Below, in pieces: positions 8,544-16,711 of a DNA stretch of 64,000 bases. The translations under genes were made by a program, and so were the position numbers. The stretch is taken from NCBI RefSeq assembly GCF_020400725.1, contig NZ_JAINVG010000034.1:1-64000 (forward strand). The letters run 5' to 3'. Position 1 is the stretch's first letter. Every line of letters begins with the position of its first letter. The notes under the pieces were generated by a model. The model was given only the letters and a program-made list of their open reading frames with translations, was not told the origin of the DNA and ran no database searches. Origin of the DNA: Streptomyces sp. NK15101 (GTDB taxonomy: Bacteria > Actinomycetota > Actinomycetes > Streptomycetales > Streptomycetaceae).

Positions 8544-9878
8544 CTACGCGGACTTCAGATAGTGGTCGAGCACACGGACGCCGAAGTGCAGGGCGTCCAC
8601 CGGGACGCGCTCGTCGACGCCGTGGAAGAGCGCTCCGTAGTCGAGGTCCGGGGGCAGCCGGAGCGGCGAGAAGCCGTAGCCGGTGATGCCGAGCCGCGAG
8701 AACTGCTTGGCGTCCGTGCCGCCGGACATGGTGAAGGGCAGGACGTGCCCGGCCGGGTCGAAGCGCTCGACGGCGGCCCGGAGCTTGGCGAAGGTCGGGG
8801 AGTCGACCGGGGCCTCCAGGGGTACCTCGCGGTGGTGGAACTCCCACTCCACGTCGGGTCCGGTGAGCAGGTCCATGGTCGCGACGAACTCCTCCTCGCC
8901 GCCCGGCAGCGTCCGCCCGTCGATGTAGGCCACGGCCTGGCCCGGGATGACGTTGACCTTGTAACCGGCCTCCAGCATCGTCGGGTTGGCGCTGTTGCGG
9001 ACGGTCGCCTCGACGAGGGCGGCGGCGGGGCCGAGCTTGTCGAGGAGGAGGTCGACGTCGAGGTCGGGGGCGCCGGTGTCGACCTCGATGCCGTACAGCG
9101 AGGCGAGTTCGGTGAGGGCGGCGCGGACGGTCGTGGTGAGGCGGACCGGCCAGGTGTGGGCGCCGATCCGGGCGACGGCCGCGGCGAGGTGGGTGACGGC
9201 GTTGGCCGTGTTCACCTTGGAGCCGTGGCCGGCCCGGCCGCGGGCGGTGAGCTTGAGCCAGGCGGTGCCCCGCTCCCCCGCCGCGATCGGGTAGAGGGTG
9301 GTGCCGGGCTGCGGGTGGAAGCTGAACGCCCCGGACTCGCTGATGCCCTCCGTGCAGCCCTCGAAGAGCGCCGCGTGCCGGTCGGCGAGGAAGTCGGAGC
9401 CGTCCTCGGCGCTGGCCTCCTCGTCGGCGGTGTAGGCGAGGACGATGTCGCGGCGGGGCCGGATGCCGTGGCGGGCCCAGGAGCGGACGACGGCCAGGAC
9501 CATCGCGTCCATGTTCTTCATGTCGACGGCGCCGCGCCCCCAGACGATCCCGTCGCGGACCTCGCCGGAGAAGGGGTGCACGGTCCATTCGGCGGGGTCG
9601 GCGGGCACCACGTCCAGGTGGCCGTGGACGAGGAGCGCCTCGGCCGAGGGGTCGGTGCCGGGGATCCGCGCCACCACGTTGGTGCGGCCGGGGGTCCGCT
9701 CCAGGAGGGTGGGTTCGATCCCGGCGTCCGCGAGCCGCTCGGCGACGTACTCGGCGGCCGGCCGCTCGCGGCAGTCGCCGCCGCCCCGGTTGGTGGTGTC
9801 GATGCGGATGAGCTCGGAGGTGAAGGTGACCACCTCGTCGAGCGCCGTCGTGTCCGGGCTCCGGACCTCCTCAGCCAT
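8544..9878 (-). CDS. M20-family metallopeptidase (M20/M25/M40)
   Basis: A 444-aa zinc aminoacylase/carboxypeptidase. Motifs: HGHLDVVPA (metal His87, catalytic Asp89), WGRGAVDMKN (bridging Asp119), TADEEAS (catalytic Glu153/Glu154), and a late FTMSGGTDAK plus ALFHGVDE with further metal ligands. The central dimerisation domain lies in about residues 195-320 (GRAGHGSKVN). The ATG at 9878 follows GGAGGAG, and the start overlaps the end of the M55 gene by 8 nt, implying coupled translation. It probably removes a terminal residue from small peptides or N-acyl amino acids. The exact substrate is not readable. Confidence 0.9.
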   Translation of the reverse strand: MAEEVRSPDTTALDEVVTFTSELIRIDTTNRGGGDCRERPAAEYVAERLADAGIEPTLLERTPGRTNVVARIPGTDPSAEALLVHGHLDVVPADPAEWTVHPFSGEVRDGIVWGRGAVDMKNMDAMVLAVVRSWARHGIRPRRDIVLAYTADEEASAEDGSDFLADRHAALFEGCTEGISESGAFSFHPQPGTTLYPIAAGERGTAWLKLTARGRAGHGSKVNTANAVTHLAAAVARIGAHTWPVRLTTTVRAALTELASLYGIEVDTGAPDLDVDLLLDKLGPAAALVEATVRNSANPTMLEAGYKVNVIPGQAVAYIDGRTLPGGEEEFVATMDLLTGPDVEWEFHHREVPLEAPVDSPTFAKLRAAVERFDPAGHVLPFTMSGGTDAKQFSRLGITGYGFSPLRLPPDLDYGALFHGVDERVPVDALHFGVRVLDHYLKSA

Positions 9879-10704
9879 ACTGCTCCTCCACCGCGGCCGA
9901 GACGATGGTCGTGACCGCCTTGAACGTGCGAATTGCCTCGTACATCGTCCCGCTGGTGTACGCGACGCGCCGCTCACCGCTCCGCGCCACGCCGGGAACC
10001 ACCGTGGCGGCGGCGCCCAGGTGCTCGGCGTCGAACTCCAGCTCCACGGTGAACGGGCCGCCCCGGACCGGTTCGTACCGGACGGCGAGCGCGGCGCCGG
10101 TCTTCGCCGCGGCGCGGATGTCGGCGGCGGTCCGGGCGGGGGGACGGCACACCGCCGCGTACCGCGACACGTGGTCCTTGACGGCGACCTTGGGCGCCTC
10201 CGGCGCGTAGCCGAGGGCGTCCTCGCAGGTCAGGTCGTCCCCGGTGACGAGGACGACGGGCACCCCGTACTCCGCGACCACATGGGCGTTGAGGAAGCCC
10301 TCGCTCGCCCGCTCGCCGTTGAGCCAGACGCCGGTGATGGAGTTGGCGAGGTAGGTGTGCGCGAGGACGCCCTCGGTGCCGGCGCCGGTGTGGTAGCCGA
10401 CGAAGGCGATGCCGTCGACGTCCCCGTGCTGCACGCCCTCGACCATCGAGAGGGACTTGTGCCGGCCGGTGAGCATCTCGGCGCGCTCGTCGAGCCGCTC
10501 CAGGAGCAGGTTCCGCATGGACGAGTGCGCCTCGTTGATGAGCACCTCGTCCGCGCCGCCGTCGAAGAAGCCGAGCACGGCGGCGTTCACGTCGGAGGTG
10601 AACATCGCGCGGCACCGCTCCCACTGCGGCGTGCCGGGCAGCACGTCGGCGGGCCAGGTCACACCGGTGGCGCCCTCCATGTCGGCGCTGATGAGGATCT
10701 TCAT
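9871..10704 (-). CDS. M55-family D-aminopeptidase (DppA-like)
   Basis: A 277-aa zinc peptidase starting MKILISADMEGATGVTW, the hallmark N-terminus of the DppA family, which holds the metal-binding Asp and Glu. EAHSSMRNL, GYHTGAG and HTYLAN supply further metal and active-site His residues, and VTGDDLTCEDA fits the family. DppA from Bacillus cleaves D-Ala-containing peptides. A GTG three codons upstream (10713) is possible, but the conserved N-terminus argues for 10704. First gene of the M55-M20-S9-S66 operon; its promoter must lie in the 350-bp gap shared with the divergent 402-aa gene. Confidence 0.88.
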   Translation of the reverse strand: MKILISADMEGATGVTWPADVLPGTPQWERCRAMFTSDVNAAVLGFFDGGADEVLINEAHSSMRNLLLERLDERAEMLTGRHKSLSMVEGVQHGDVDGIAFVGYHTGAGTEGVLAHTYLANSITGVWLNGERASEGFLNAHVVAEYGVPVVLVTGDDLTCEDALGYAPEAPKVAVKDHVSRYAAVCRPPARTAADIRAAAKTGAALAVRYEPVRGGPFTVELEFDAEHLGAAATVVPGVARSGERRVAYTSGTMYEAIRTFKAVTTIVSAAVEEQYG

Positions 10705-11052
10705 GCCTGGCACCGTACGCGCCGCCCGGCGGCCCTACCACCCCTGTGGATAACCTCCGTTGGAGTGGACCAATGGCGCCCACCGGACGGCGGTACGCCT
10801 CGCCCGGCCGGTTCCGGATCCCTCCTGGGCTCCTCCACGATCCGCCGTGCCGGTGGGCGGGATCCCGGGGCCCGCTGTGCGCGCGGATGCGAGGAGGGGA
10901 CGGCCGCCCCGTGGGACATGGGGGCACGGTGTCCTCGTGACGGCCCGGCGCGCCACCCGATCGGCGGCCTTCGAATCGGACGAAACCTCGCCAAGGGGTG
11001 CGTATAGGCTGTCGGCCGCAGTTGTCGTTGTCGACCTTCCGGAGAGCTCTCG
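10705..11052. promoter_or_regulatory. Divergent intergenic region with one DnaA-box-like 9-mer
   Basis: This 348-bp gap separates the peptidase operon from the 402-aa gene. At 10745-10753 it has TGTGGATAA, a perfect match (reverse strand) to the E. coli-type DnaA box TTATCCACA. Near 11006-11013 TATAGGCT could be a -10 element for the plus-strand gene. Only one DnaA-like box is present, so an origin is not suggested. No other feature was recognised. Confidence 0.35.
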
Positions 11053-12261
11053 GTGACCATCGCCTTCACCCCGTCCGAATCCGCCCCCGCCGAGACCGAG
11101 CCCCCCGTCGTCCCCGAGCCCGCCGGGCCCGTCATGGCGGAGGAGCCGGAGTTCTGGGAGCCCTCGGACCCGGAGCCCCAGGACGCGCGGGACGCGCACG
11201 AGCCCCCGGACACGGACGACGCGGACGACGCTCCGGACGTGGACGACGCCGACGTCCACGGGCAGGACCACGACCCCGTCGTCGTGCGCGACGCCCGGGA
11301 CTTCGGGGTCTACGCGCGGACCGGCGGCTGGGCCTTCGCGCTGAAGGTGGCCCGGAGCGTGCGGCCGGGCGGGCAGCCCGCCGAGGGGACGGCCCGGACG
11401 AAGGTCTCCGCGAAGGCCTTCGCCGAGCTCGCCGGGTGCTCGCCCGAGCGGGTCATGCGCTACTACAAGGCCTGGGACATGGCGGCCGACGACGGTCTGG
11501 TCCCGCAGTTCGAGGTCCTGGTCCCGGGCGAGGACATCGAGCTGCCGGACGCGGACGTCTGGCTCTCGTACTACGCCTCCCGCAGCAGCGCGTCCTCCGT
11601 GCGCGGCCAGGCGATCAGCGCGGCGGCCGAGGCGGAGGGCATCCGGCCGACGAAGGCCCTGGAGGTCGCGGAGAACCCGACGGCGCTGCGGGCGGCGATC
11701 CTCGCCGACCCCGGGACGGCCCAGGCCGCGCGCGGGGCGCTGCTGGACCGGATGAAGGAGGACCCGGCCCTCCAGACCGAGATGGCCCGCGCGATCGCCC
11801 GTACCGACGACCTGAAGAAGGCGGTGGCGAGCGAGGCGAAGGCGGCCGACCGCATCGGGTACGTGCGGCAGATCGTCGAGAAGGGCCAGATCAGGACCCC
11901 CGCCGGGCAGACGGTGGAGGCACCGGCCGAGATCCGCGCCGAGGCCGAGCGGCACCTGTCGCTCCTCGACGAGCTGGACGACTCGGAGGAGGCGGGCGAG
12001 TGGGCCGGCGAGGCCTACGACACGGTGAAGAACCTGGTCGCCAAGGCGGTCGAGGAGGATCCGGCGCTGCGCGTCCAGGAGCGGCGGACCAGGTTCTACA
12101 ACAGCCTGCAGAAGGCGACGAAGGTCTTCGAGGAGCTGACGCTCGACGAGGTGATGGAGGAGGACATCTACGAGGCGGACATGCTCCAGCGCCTCGAAGC
12201 CCTCCAGGAGGCGATCGGCACCTGCATCAGCGCGCTGCGCAGGGCGACGACCGCCTCCTGA
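11053..12261 (+). CDS. Conserved-looking protein of unknown function, acidic N-terminus and HTH-like segment
   Basis: A 402-aa protein starting with GTG, preceded by GGAGAG at 6 nt. Residues 1-80 are extremely Asp/Glu/Pro-rich and probably disordered. A segment around residues 110-150 (TKVSAKAFAELAGCSPERV, then MRYYKAWDMAADDGLVP) looks like a helix-turn-helix that could bind DNA. The rest is long charged helices: VRGQAISAAAEAEGIRPTKA, a repeat-like region with LKKAVASEAKAADRIGY, and a C-terminal helical bundle. There is no signal peptide or membrane segment. I do not recognise the family. A nucleoid or ParB-like DNA-binding role is a guess from the HTH-like segment and charge pattern only. 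Confidence 0.8.
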   Translation: MTIAFTPSESAPAETEPPVVPEPAGPVMAEEPEFWEPSDPEPQDARDAHEPPDTDDADDAPDVDDADVHGQDHDPVVVRDARDFGVYARTGGWAFALKVARSVRPGGQPAEGTARTKVSAKAFAELAGCSPERVMRYYKAWDMAADDGLVPQFEVLVPGEDIELPDADVWLSYYASRSSASSVRGQAISAAAEAEGIRPTKALEVAENPTALRAAILADPGTAQAARGALLDRMKEDPALQTEMARAIARTDDLKKAVASEAKAADRIGYVRQIVEKGQIRTPAGQTVEAPAEIRAEAERHLSLLDELDDSEEAGEWAGEAYDTVKNLVAKAVEEDPALRVQERRTRFYNSLQKATKVFEELTLDEVMEEDIYEADMLQRLEALQEAIGTCISALRRATTAS

Positions 12262-12271
12262 GGGGAGCCGG

Positions 12272-14710
12272 TCAGTCCTCGTGGCCGAGCTGGAGGTCGC
12301 GCTCGGTGCGGCCGCCGCCGGCCACCTGGAGGACGGTGGCGACGGGCGGGTACCCGGCGGCGATGACCGTGTACTCGCCGGAGGACAGGTCGATGAAGCG
12401 GAAGGTGCCGTCGGCCCCGGTGGTGAGGGTGTCGACGACGTTGCCCGCGGCGTCGAGGAGGGTGACCCGGGCGTCCTCCACGGGGCGCCCTCCCCCGGCC
12501 CGCACGGTGCCGCGCAGCACCGCGCCGCCGGCCAGTTCGATGTCCTGGCGGGTCTCGCGGGAGGCCTGGACGCTCACGGGGAGCGCGGCCGGCCGGAAGG
12601 CGGGGGCGCTGGCGGCGAGCGTGTACTCGCCCGCGACCAGCTCGCCGATGACGTAACCGCCCTCGCGTCCGCTGCGGGTGGAGGCGACGACCTCGCCGCG
12701 CACGTCGGTGAGCGTGACGGCCGCGTCCCGTACGGGCGTGCCGTCGGCGGTGACGACGCTGCCCGCGAGCCGTCCGGCGCCGCCGAGGACGACGTCGAGC
12801 TCCACCGGCCGGTCGCCGACGGTGACGGAGACGGCCTGCGGCTGGTGGCCGCCGGCCGCCGCGATCAGGACGTACGCGCCGCCGCCGGGGACGCTCAGGG
12901 CGTACCGGCCGTCCTCGCCGCTCGCGCCGCGGCCGATCTGTCGGCCCTGGACGTCGATGAGGGTGAGCGCGGCCCGGGGGACCCTGCTGCCGTCGTGGTG
13001 CTGGACGGTGCCGCAGACGGGCACTCCGGAGTGCGGAGGGGGGACGACGGCGGGGGCGGGGGCGGCGTGGCGGGCGTGCGGGACGGGGGTCGTGGGGGCC
13101 TCGGTGGCGGGAGTGTGGGACACCAGCGGTTTCTCCTTGAGGAAGAAGGCGAGGACGAGGCCGAGCGCGAGGACCGGCACGAGGTAGAGGAAGATCCGCG
13201 GCATCGCGTCCGCGTACGCCTGGACGTACGCGTCGCGCAGGGCGGGCGGCAGGGTGTGGACGGTCCCCGGGGTGATCGACTCGGCCGGCGGCAGCGGGGT
13301 GGAGCCGTCCTGGGCGAGGACGCCGGCGAGCCGGTCGCCGAGGGCGTCGTCGAGCCGGGAGGCGAAGAGGGTGCCGAAGACGGCGGCGCCGACGCTGCCG
13401 CCGATCTGGCGGAAGTAGTTGTGGGCGCTGGTGGCGGTGCCGAGGTCGGCGGGGCGTACGGAGTTCTGCACGGCGAGCACGAGCACCGGCATGACGAGGC
13501 CGATGCCGGTGCCGAGTACGGCCTGCCAGAGGCTGTGCTGGAGGCGCGGGGTGTCGGTGTCCATGCGGGAGAGCAGCCACATGCCGAGGACGGCGACGGC
13601 CCCGCCGGCCACCGGGTAGACCTTGTAGCGGCCGGTGCGGCTGATGAGCTGGCCGGAGACGACGGAGGCGATGACGATGCCGCCCATGAGGGGCAGCATC
13701 AGGAGGCCGGACTCGGTGGCGCTGGCGCCCTCGACCATCTGCAGGAAGCTGGGGAGGTAACTGGCGGCGCCGAAGAGCGCGATGCCGATGACGGCGCCGA
13801 CGAGGGCGGTGACGGTGAAGACGGAGTCGCGGAACAGCCGCAGCGGAATGAGCGGTTCGGGCGCGAAGTGCTCGACGACCAGGAAGAGCAGGGCCGTTCC
13901 GAGGGCGCCGCAGGCGAGGGCGAGGATGACCCGGGAGTCCCAGGCGTACTCGGTGCCGCCCCAGCTCGTCAGCAGGACCAGGCAGGTGGAGGCGGCGGCG
14001 AGGAGCAGTGCGCCGAGGACGTCGAAGCGCGCGCGTGCGGTGGGCTTCGGGAGCTTGAGGACGGTGGCGACGACGGCGAGGGTGACGAGCCCGAAGGGCA
14101 CGTTGAAGTAGAAGCACCAGCGCCAGGAGACGTGGTCGGTGAAGAAGCCGCCGAGCAGCGGTCCCGCGACGGAGGCGAGGCCGAAGGCGGCGCCGATGAG
14201 CCCCATGTAGCGGCCGCGTTCCCGGGCCGGGACGATGTCGGCGATGATCGCCTGGACGCCGATCATGAGACCGCCGGCGCCGATGCCCTGGACCGCGCGG
14301 AAGGCGATGAGCTGGTCCATCGTGCGGGACCAGCCGGCGAGGCCGGAGCCGATGACGAAGACGACGATCGCGAAGAGGAAGACGCCCTTGCGGCCGATGA
14401 GGTCGCCGAGCTTTCCGTAGACCGGCAGGCCGATGGTGGAGGTCAGCAGGTAGGCGGTGATCGCCCAGGACATCCGGTCCAGGCCGTGGAGTTCGCCGAC
14501 GATCTTCGGCAGGGCGGTGGCGACGATCATCTGCTCCAGCGCGGCGAGGAGCAGCGCGAGCACGAGGCCGCAGAAGACGAGCCGGACGCGGCGGGGGTCG
14601 AGGGCGGCGGGTCCCGGGCCGGGCGGTGGCGCGAGGTCGGTGGACGGGCCGTCCGGGGCGAGCGGTTCCGCGTCCCCGTCGAGGCCTTTCACCATCGTGA
14701 TCGCACCCAC
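12272..14710 (-). CDS. DHA2-type MFS exporter fused to carboxypeptidase-regulatory-like repeats
   Basis: An 812-aa fusion. GTG at 14710 is chosen for the GGGGAG 7 nt before it. Residues about 40-525 are a 14-helix DHA2 drug:H+ antiporter: LEQMIVATALPKIVGEL in helix 1, GKLGDLIGRKG as motif A, GIGAGGLMIG and GPLLGGFFTDHVSWRW as motif C. Residues about 580-812 hold three ~75-aa beta-sandwich repeats of the CarboxypepD_reg/Cna-B type, each with a G-T-V-x-D-G-x-P-V start, a DVRGEV or DAAGNV middle and a G-x-Y-x-L-x-V strand. The family exports drugs or lipids. If 14 helices are correct, these repeats face the cytoplasm, which is odd. It converges on the 402-aa gene with a 10-bp gap. Confidence 0.88.
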   Translation of the reverse strand: MGAITMVKGLDGDAEPLAPDGPSTDLAPPPGPGPAALDPRRVRLVFCGLVLALLLAALEQMIVATALPKIVGELHGLDRMSWAITAYLLTSTIGLPVYGKLGDLIGRKGVFLFAIVVFVIGSGLAGWSRTMDQLIAFRAVQGIGAGGLMIGVQAIIADIVPARERGRYMGLIGAAFGLASVAGPLLGGFFTDHVSWRWCFYFNVPFGLVTLAVVATVLKLPKPTARARFDVLGALLLAAASTCLVLLTSWGGTEYAWDSRVILALACGALGTALLFLVVEHFAPEPLIPLRLFRDSVFTVTALVGAVIGIALFGAASYLPSFLQMVEGASATESGLLMLPLMGGIVIASVVSGQLISRTGRYKVYPVAGGAVAVLGMWLLSRMDTDTPRLQHSLWQAVLGTGIGLVMPVLVLAVQNSVRPADLGTATSAHNYFRQIGGSVGAAVFGTLFASRLDDALGDRLAGVLAQDGSTPLPPAESITPGTVHTLPPALRDAYVQAYADAMPRIFLYLVPVLALGLVLAFFLKEKPLVSHTPATEAPTTPVPHARHAAPAPAVVPPPHSGVPVCGTVQHHDGSRVPRAALTLIDVQGRQIGRGASGEDGRYALSVPGGGAYVLIAAAGGHQPQAVSVTVGDRPVELDVVLGGAGRLAGSVVTADGTPVRDAAVTLTDVRGEVVASTRSGREGGYVIGELVAGEYTLAASAPAFRPAALPVSVQASRETRQDIELAGGAVLRGTVRAGGGRPVEDARVTLLDAAGNVVDTLTTGADGTFRFIDLSSGEYTVIAAGYPPVATVLQVAGGGRTERDLQLGHED

Positions 14711-14949
14711 GTGTCTGCTCCCCTCGTCACGGCGTCTGCGCCGCGCCATTCTTCGCATTGCACGCGAAGGGGGAGCAAGTCGGGCGGCACGGGAGGGTGG
14801 TGGCGCCTCCGGGGGTGAACGTCCCTGCACTACGGCGCACTTGGGTCGCTCATCAGCGCGTTTACGAGAAGGCCCGCGCCCCCCGGTGCGCGGGGGCGCC
14901 GGTACGGGGGGTGCGGGCGATCCACTCGAATCGGTGAACGCCCGGGGCG

Positions 14950-15393
14950 TTACTTCTCGACCTCGTCGGCCAGCTTGGCGAGGACGGCGTCGTAGATGCG
15001 GCCGAGCCCCTTGGGCGCGAAGGTCTTCTCGAAGAAGCCGCCGATGCCGCCGGCGCCGTTCCAGACGGTGGTGACGACGGCGCGGGACTTGCCCTCGCCG
15101 GCCGGGGTGACCGTCCAGGTGGTGACCATGGAGGAGTTGCGGTCCTTCTCGACGAGCTGCCCGTCGGTGGGCTCGGTGACCTCCAGGAGGCAGTCGCGGA
15201 CGCGCTTGCTGGTGGCCTGGAGCTTCCAGTGGACGAGGGTGCCCTCGCCGTCGCCGCCCTCGCGCACCTCGTACTCGCTGAAGTGCTCGGGGAGCAGCTT
15301 CGCGCGCGTGCCGCTGTAGTCGGCCAGGGCGTCGAACACCGTCTCCGCGTCCGCGGCGATGATCCGTTCCGTGGTGGCCTCGACCTGCGCCAT
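14950..15393 (-). CDS. SRPBCC (START-like) family protein
   Basis: A 147-aa protein beginning MAQVEATTERIIAADAETV. GGAGGAAG precedes the ATG. Amphipathic strands, the early FDALADYSG helix and the C-terminal long helix (RIYDAVLAKLADEVEK) fit the START/polyketide-cyclase-like SRPBCC fold that binds hydrophobic ligands in an internal cavity. No catalytic residues can be assigned. The stop is TAA, unusual in this GC-rich genome. It is divergent from the radical SAM gene. The 239-bp gap to the DHA2 exporter start shows no recognised signal. Confidence 0.8.
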   Translation of the reverse strand: MAQVEATTERIIAADAETVFDALADYSGTRAKLLPEHFSEYEVREGGDGEGTLVHWKLQATSKRVRDCLLEVTEPTDGQLVEKDRNSSMVTTWTVTPAGEGKSRAVVTTVWNGAGGIGGFFEKTFAPKGLGRIYDAVLAKLADEVEK

Positions 15394-15485
15394 TGACTTC
15401 CTCCAGCTCGTGATTCCTCGGGGGGTGTGGGCCAAGCGAACCACGTGGGCTCCGGGGGGCGAAATCCGGGTTGCGACGATCAAGG

Positions 15486-15497
15486 GAACAGATGTTC
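15486..15497. promoter_or_regulatory. LexA/SOS-box core GAACAGATGTTC
   Basis: A perfect GAAC-N4-GTTC, the core of the actinobacterial LexA site, 45-56 bp upstream of the radical SAM start. The flanking bases are less conserved than in the best-known boxes (GG before, TA after). The position is right for LexA repression of the plus-strand gene. I recall that the mycobacterial homologue Rv2578c has been listed with SOS-box genes, but this could not be verified here. Confidence 0.6.
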
Positions 15498-15541
15498 TAT
15501 TCTGAGCGAACGGTCGAGGCCGAGCCACCGAGGAGACGTCC

Positions 15542-16573
15542 ATGCGCTGGGACAATCTGGGCGACACCCCCGCCGCCCCCGCCGACATCGCCCTGTTCGG
15601 CACGGACGCGGTCACCACCCGCACCTTCGACGCTCCCGAGTTCCGGGGCATCACCTTCCACGAGGTCAGGGCCCGCTCGATCCTGAACCGGGTGCCCGGC
15701 GCCTCCCGGATGCCGTTCGAATGGACGGTCAACCCGTACCGCGGCTGCACGCACGCGTGCGTGTACTGCTTCGCCCGCAAGAGCCACAGCTATCTCGACC
15801 TGGACACCGGCCTGGGATTCGACTCCCAGATCGTCGTCAAGATCAACGCCCCGGAGCTGCTGACCCGGCAGCTCGCCTCCGCCCGCTGGCAGGGCGCGCA
15901 CGTCGCCATGGGCACCAACGTCGACTGCTACCAGCGCGCCGAGGGCCGCTACCGCCTCATGCCGGGCATCCTCACGGCGCTGCGGGACCGGGCGAACCCG
16001 TTCTCGATCCTCACCAAGGGCACCCTGATCCTGCGCGACCTGGAACTCCTCGCCCAGGCCGCCCGGGTGACCGAGGTCGGCATCTCCGTCTCGGTCGGCT
16101 TCACCGACCGGGAGCTCTGGCGGACGATCGAGCCCGGCACCCCCTCGCCGCAGCGCCGCCTCGACGTCGTCCGCGCCCTCGGCGAGCACGGCATCGACTG
16201 CGGGGTCCTGATGGCGCCCGTGGTGCCCTTCCTCGGCGACCGGCCCGAGCAGCTGCGCGCGACGGTCCGCGCGATCGCCGAGGCCGGCGCGAGTTCGGTC
16301 ACCCCGCTCGTCCTGCACCTGCGGCCGGGCGCCCGCGAGTGGTTCACGGCCTGGCTGCGCGACCACCACCCGGGCCTGGTGCGGCGGTACGAGCGGATGT
16401 ACGCGGACGGGGCCTACGCGCCGACCTGGTACCAGCGCCGGATCACCCGTCAGGTGCACGAGCTGGCCGCCGAGTTCGGCATCGGACCCGCCCACCGGGG
16501 CGCGGCGCGGCGGATCCCCGTACCGGAGGAGCCGTCCACGACGGCCGTCCCGGAGCAGCTCTCCCTCCTCTGA
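15542..16573 (+). CDS. Radical SAM protein, Rv2578c/SplB-like
   Basis: A 343-aa radical S-adenosylmethionine protein. CTHACVYC provides the iron-sulfur Cys69, Cys73 and Cys76 (CxxxCxxC). The preceding NPYRGC and the following FARKSHSYLDLDTGLGFDSQ match the Rv2578c family, distantly related to spore photoproduct lyase. The TIM-barrel motifs GTNVDCYQ, ILTKGT and VGFTD follow. ATG at 15542 follows GAGGAGA. A perfect SOS-box core lies 45 bp upstream, so the enzyme may be DNA-damage inducible and act on nucleic acid. The reaction is unknown. Confidence 0.9.
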   Translation: MRWDNLGDTPAAPADIALFGTDAVTTRTFDAPEFRGITFHEVRARSILNRVPGASRMPFEWTVNPYRGCTHACVYCFARKSHSYLDLDTGLGFDSQIVVKINAPELLTRQLASARWQGAHVAMGTNVDCYQRAEGRYRLMPGILTALRDRANPFSILTKGTLILRDLELLAQAARVTEVGISVSVGFTDRELWRTIEPGTPSPQRRLDVVRALGEHGIDCGVLMAPVVPFLGDRPEQLRATVRAIAEAGASSVTPLVLHLRPGAREWFTAWLRDHHPGLVRRYERMYADGAYAPTWYQRRITRQVHELAAEFGIGPAHRGAARRIPVPEEPSTTAVPEQLSLL

Positions 16574-16711
16574 GCGCCCGGACGGCTCCCCGACGGCACG
16601 CCGGGCCGATCATCGGACCGGTCGTCTGACACGCCGTCGGATCCGCATCCGTTCGGGTCAACTCTCGGCGAAACAGGTCCTCTCGGCGCCGGTACGGGAC
16701 ACAAACGCCCT

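Noticed and set aside
5557..9588. A continuous 1343-codon minus-strand open frame
   Set aside because: It is an artefact of high GC: only its last third (the S66 protein) is real, and the rest is an Arg/Pro-rich shadow of the S9 and M20 genes.
10745..10753. DnaA box TGTGGATAA as an origin
   Set aside because: Only one box, no dnaA or dnaN nearby and no AT-rich unwinding region.
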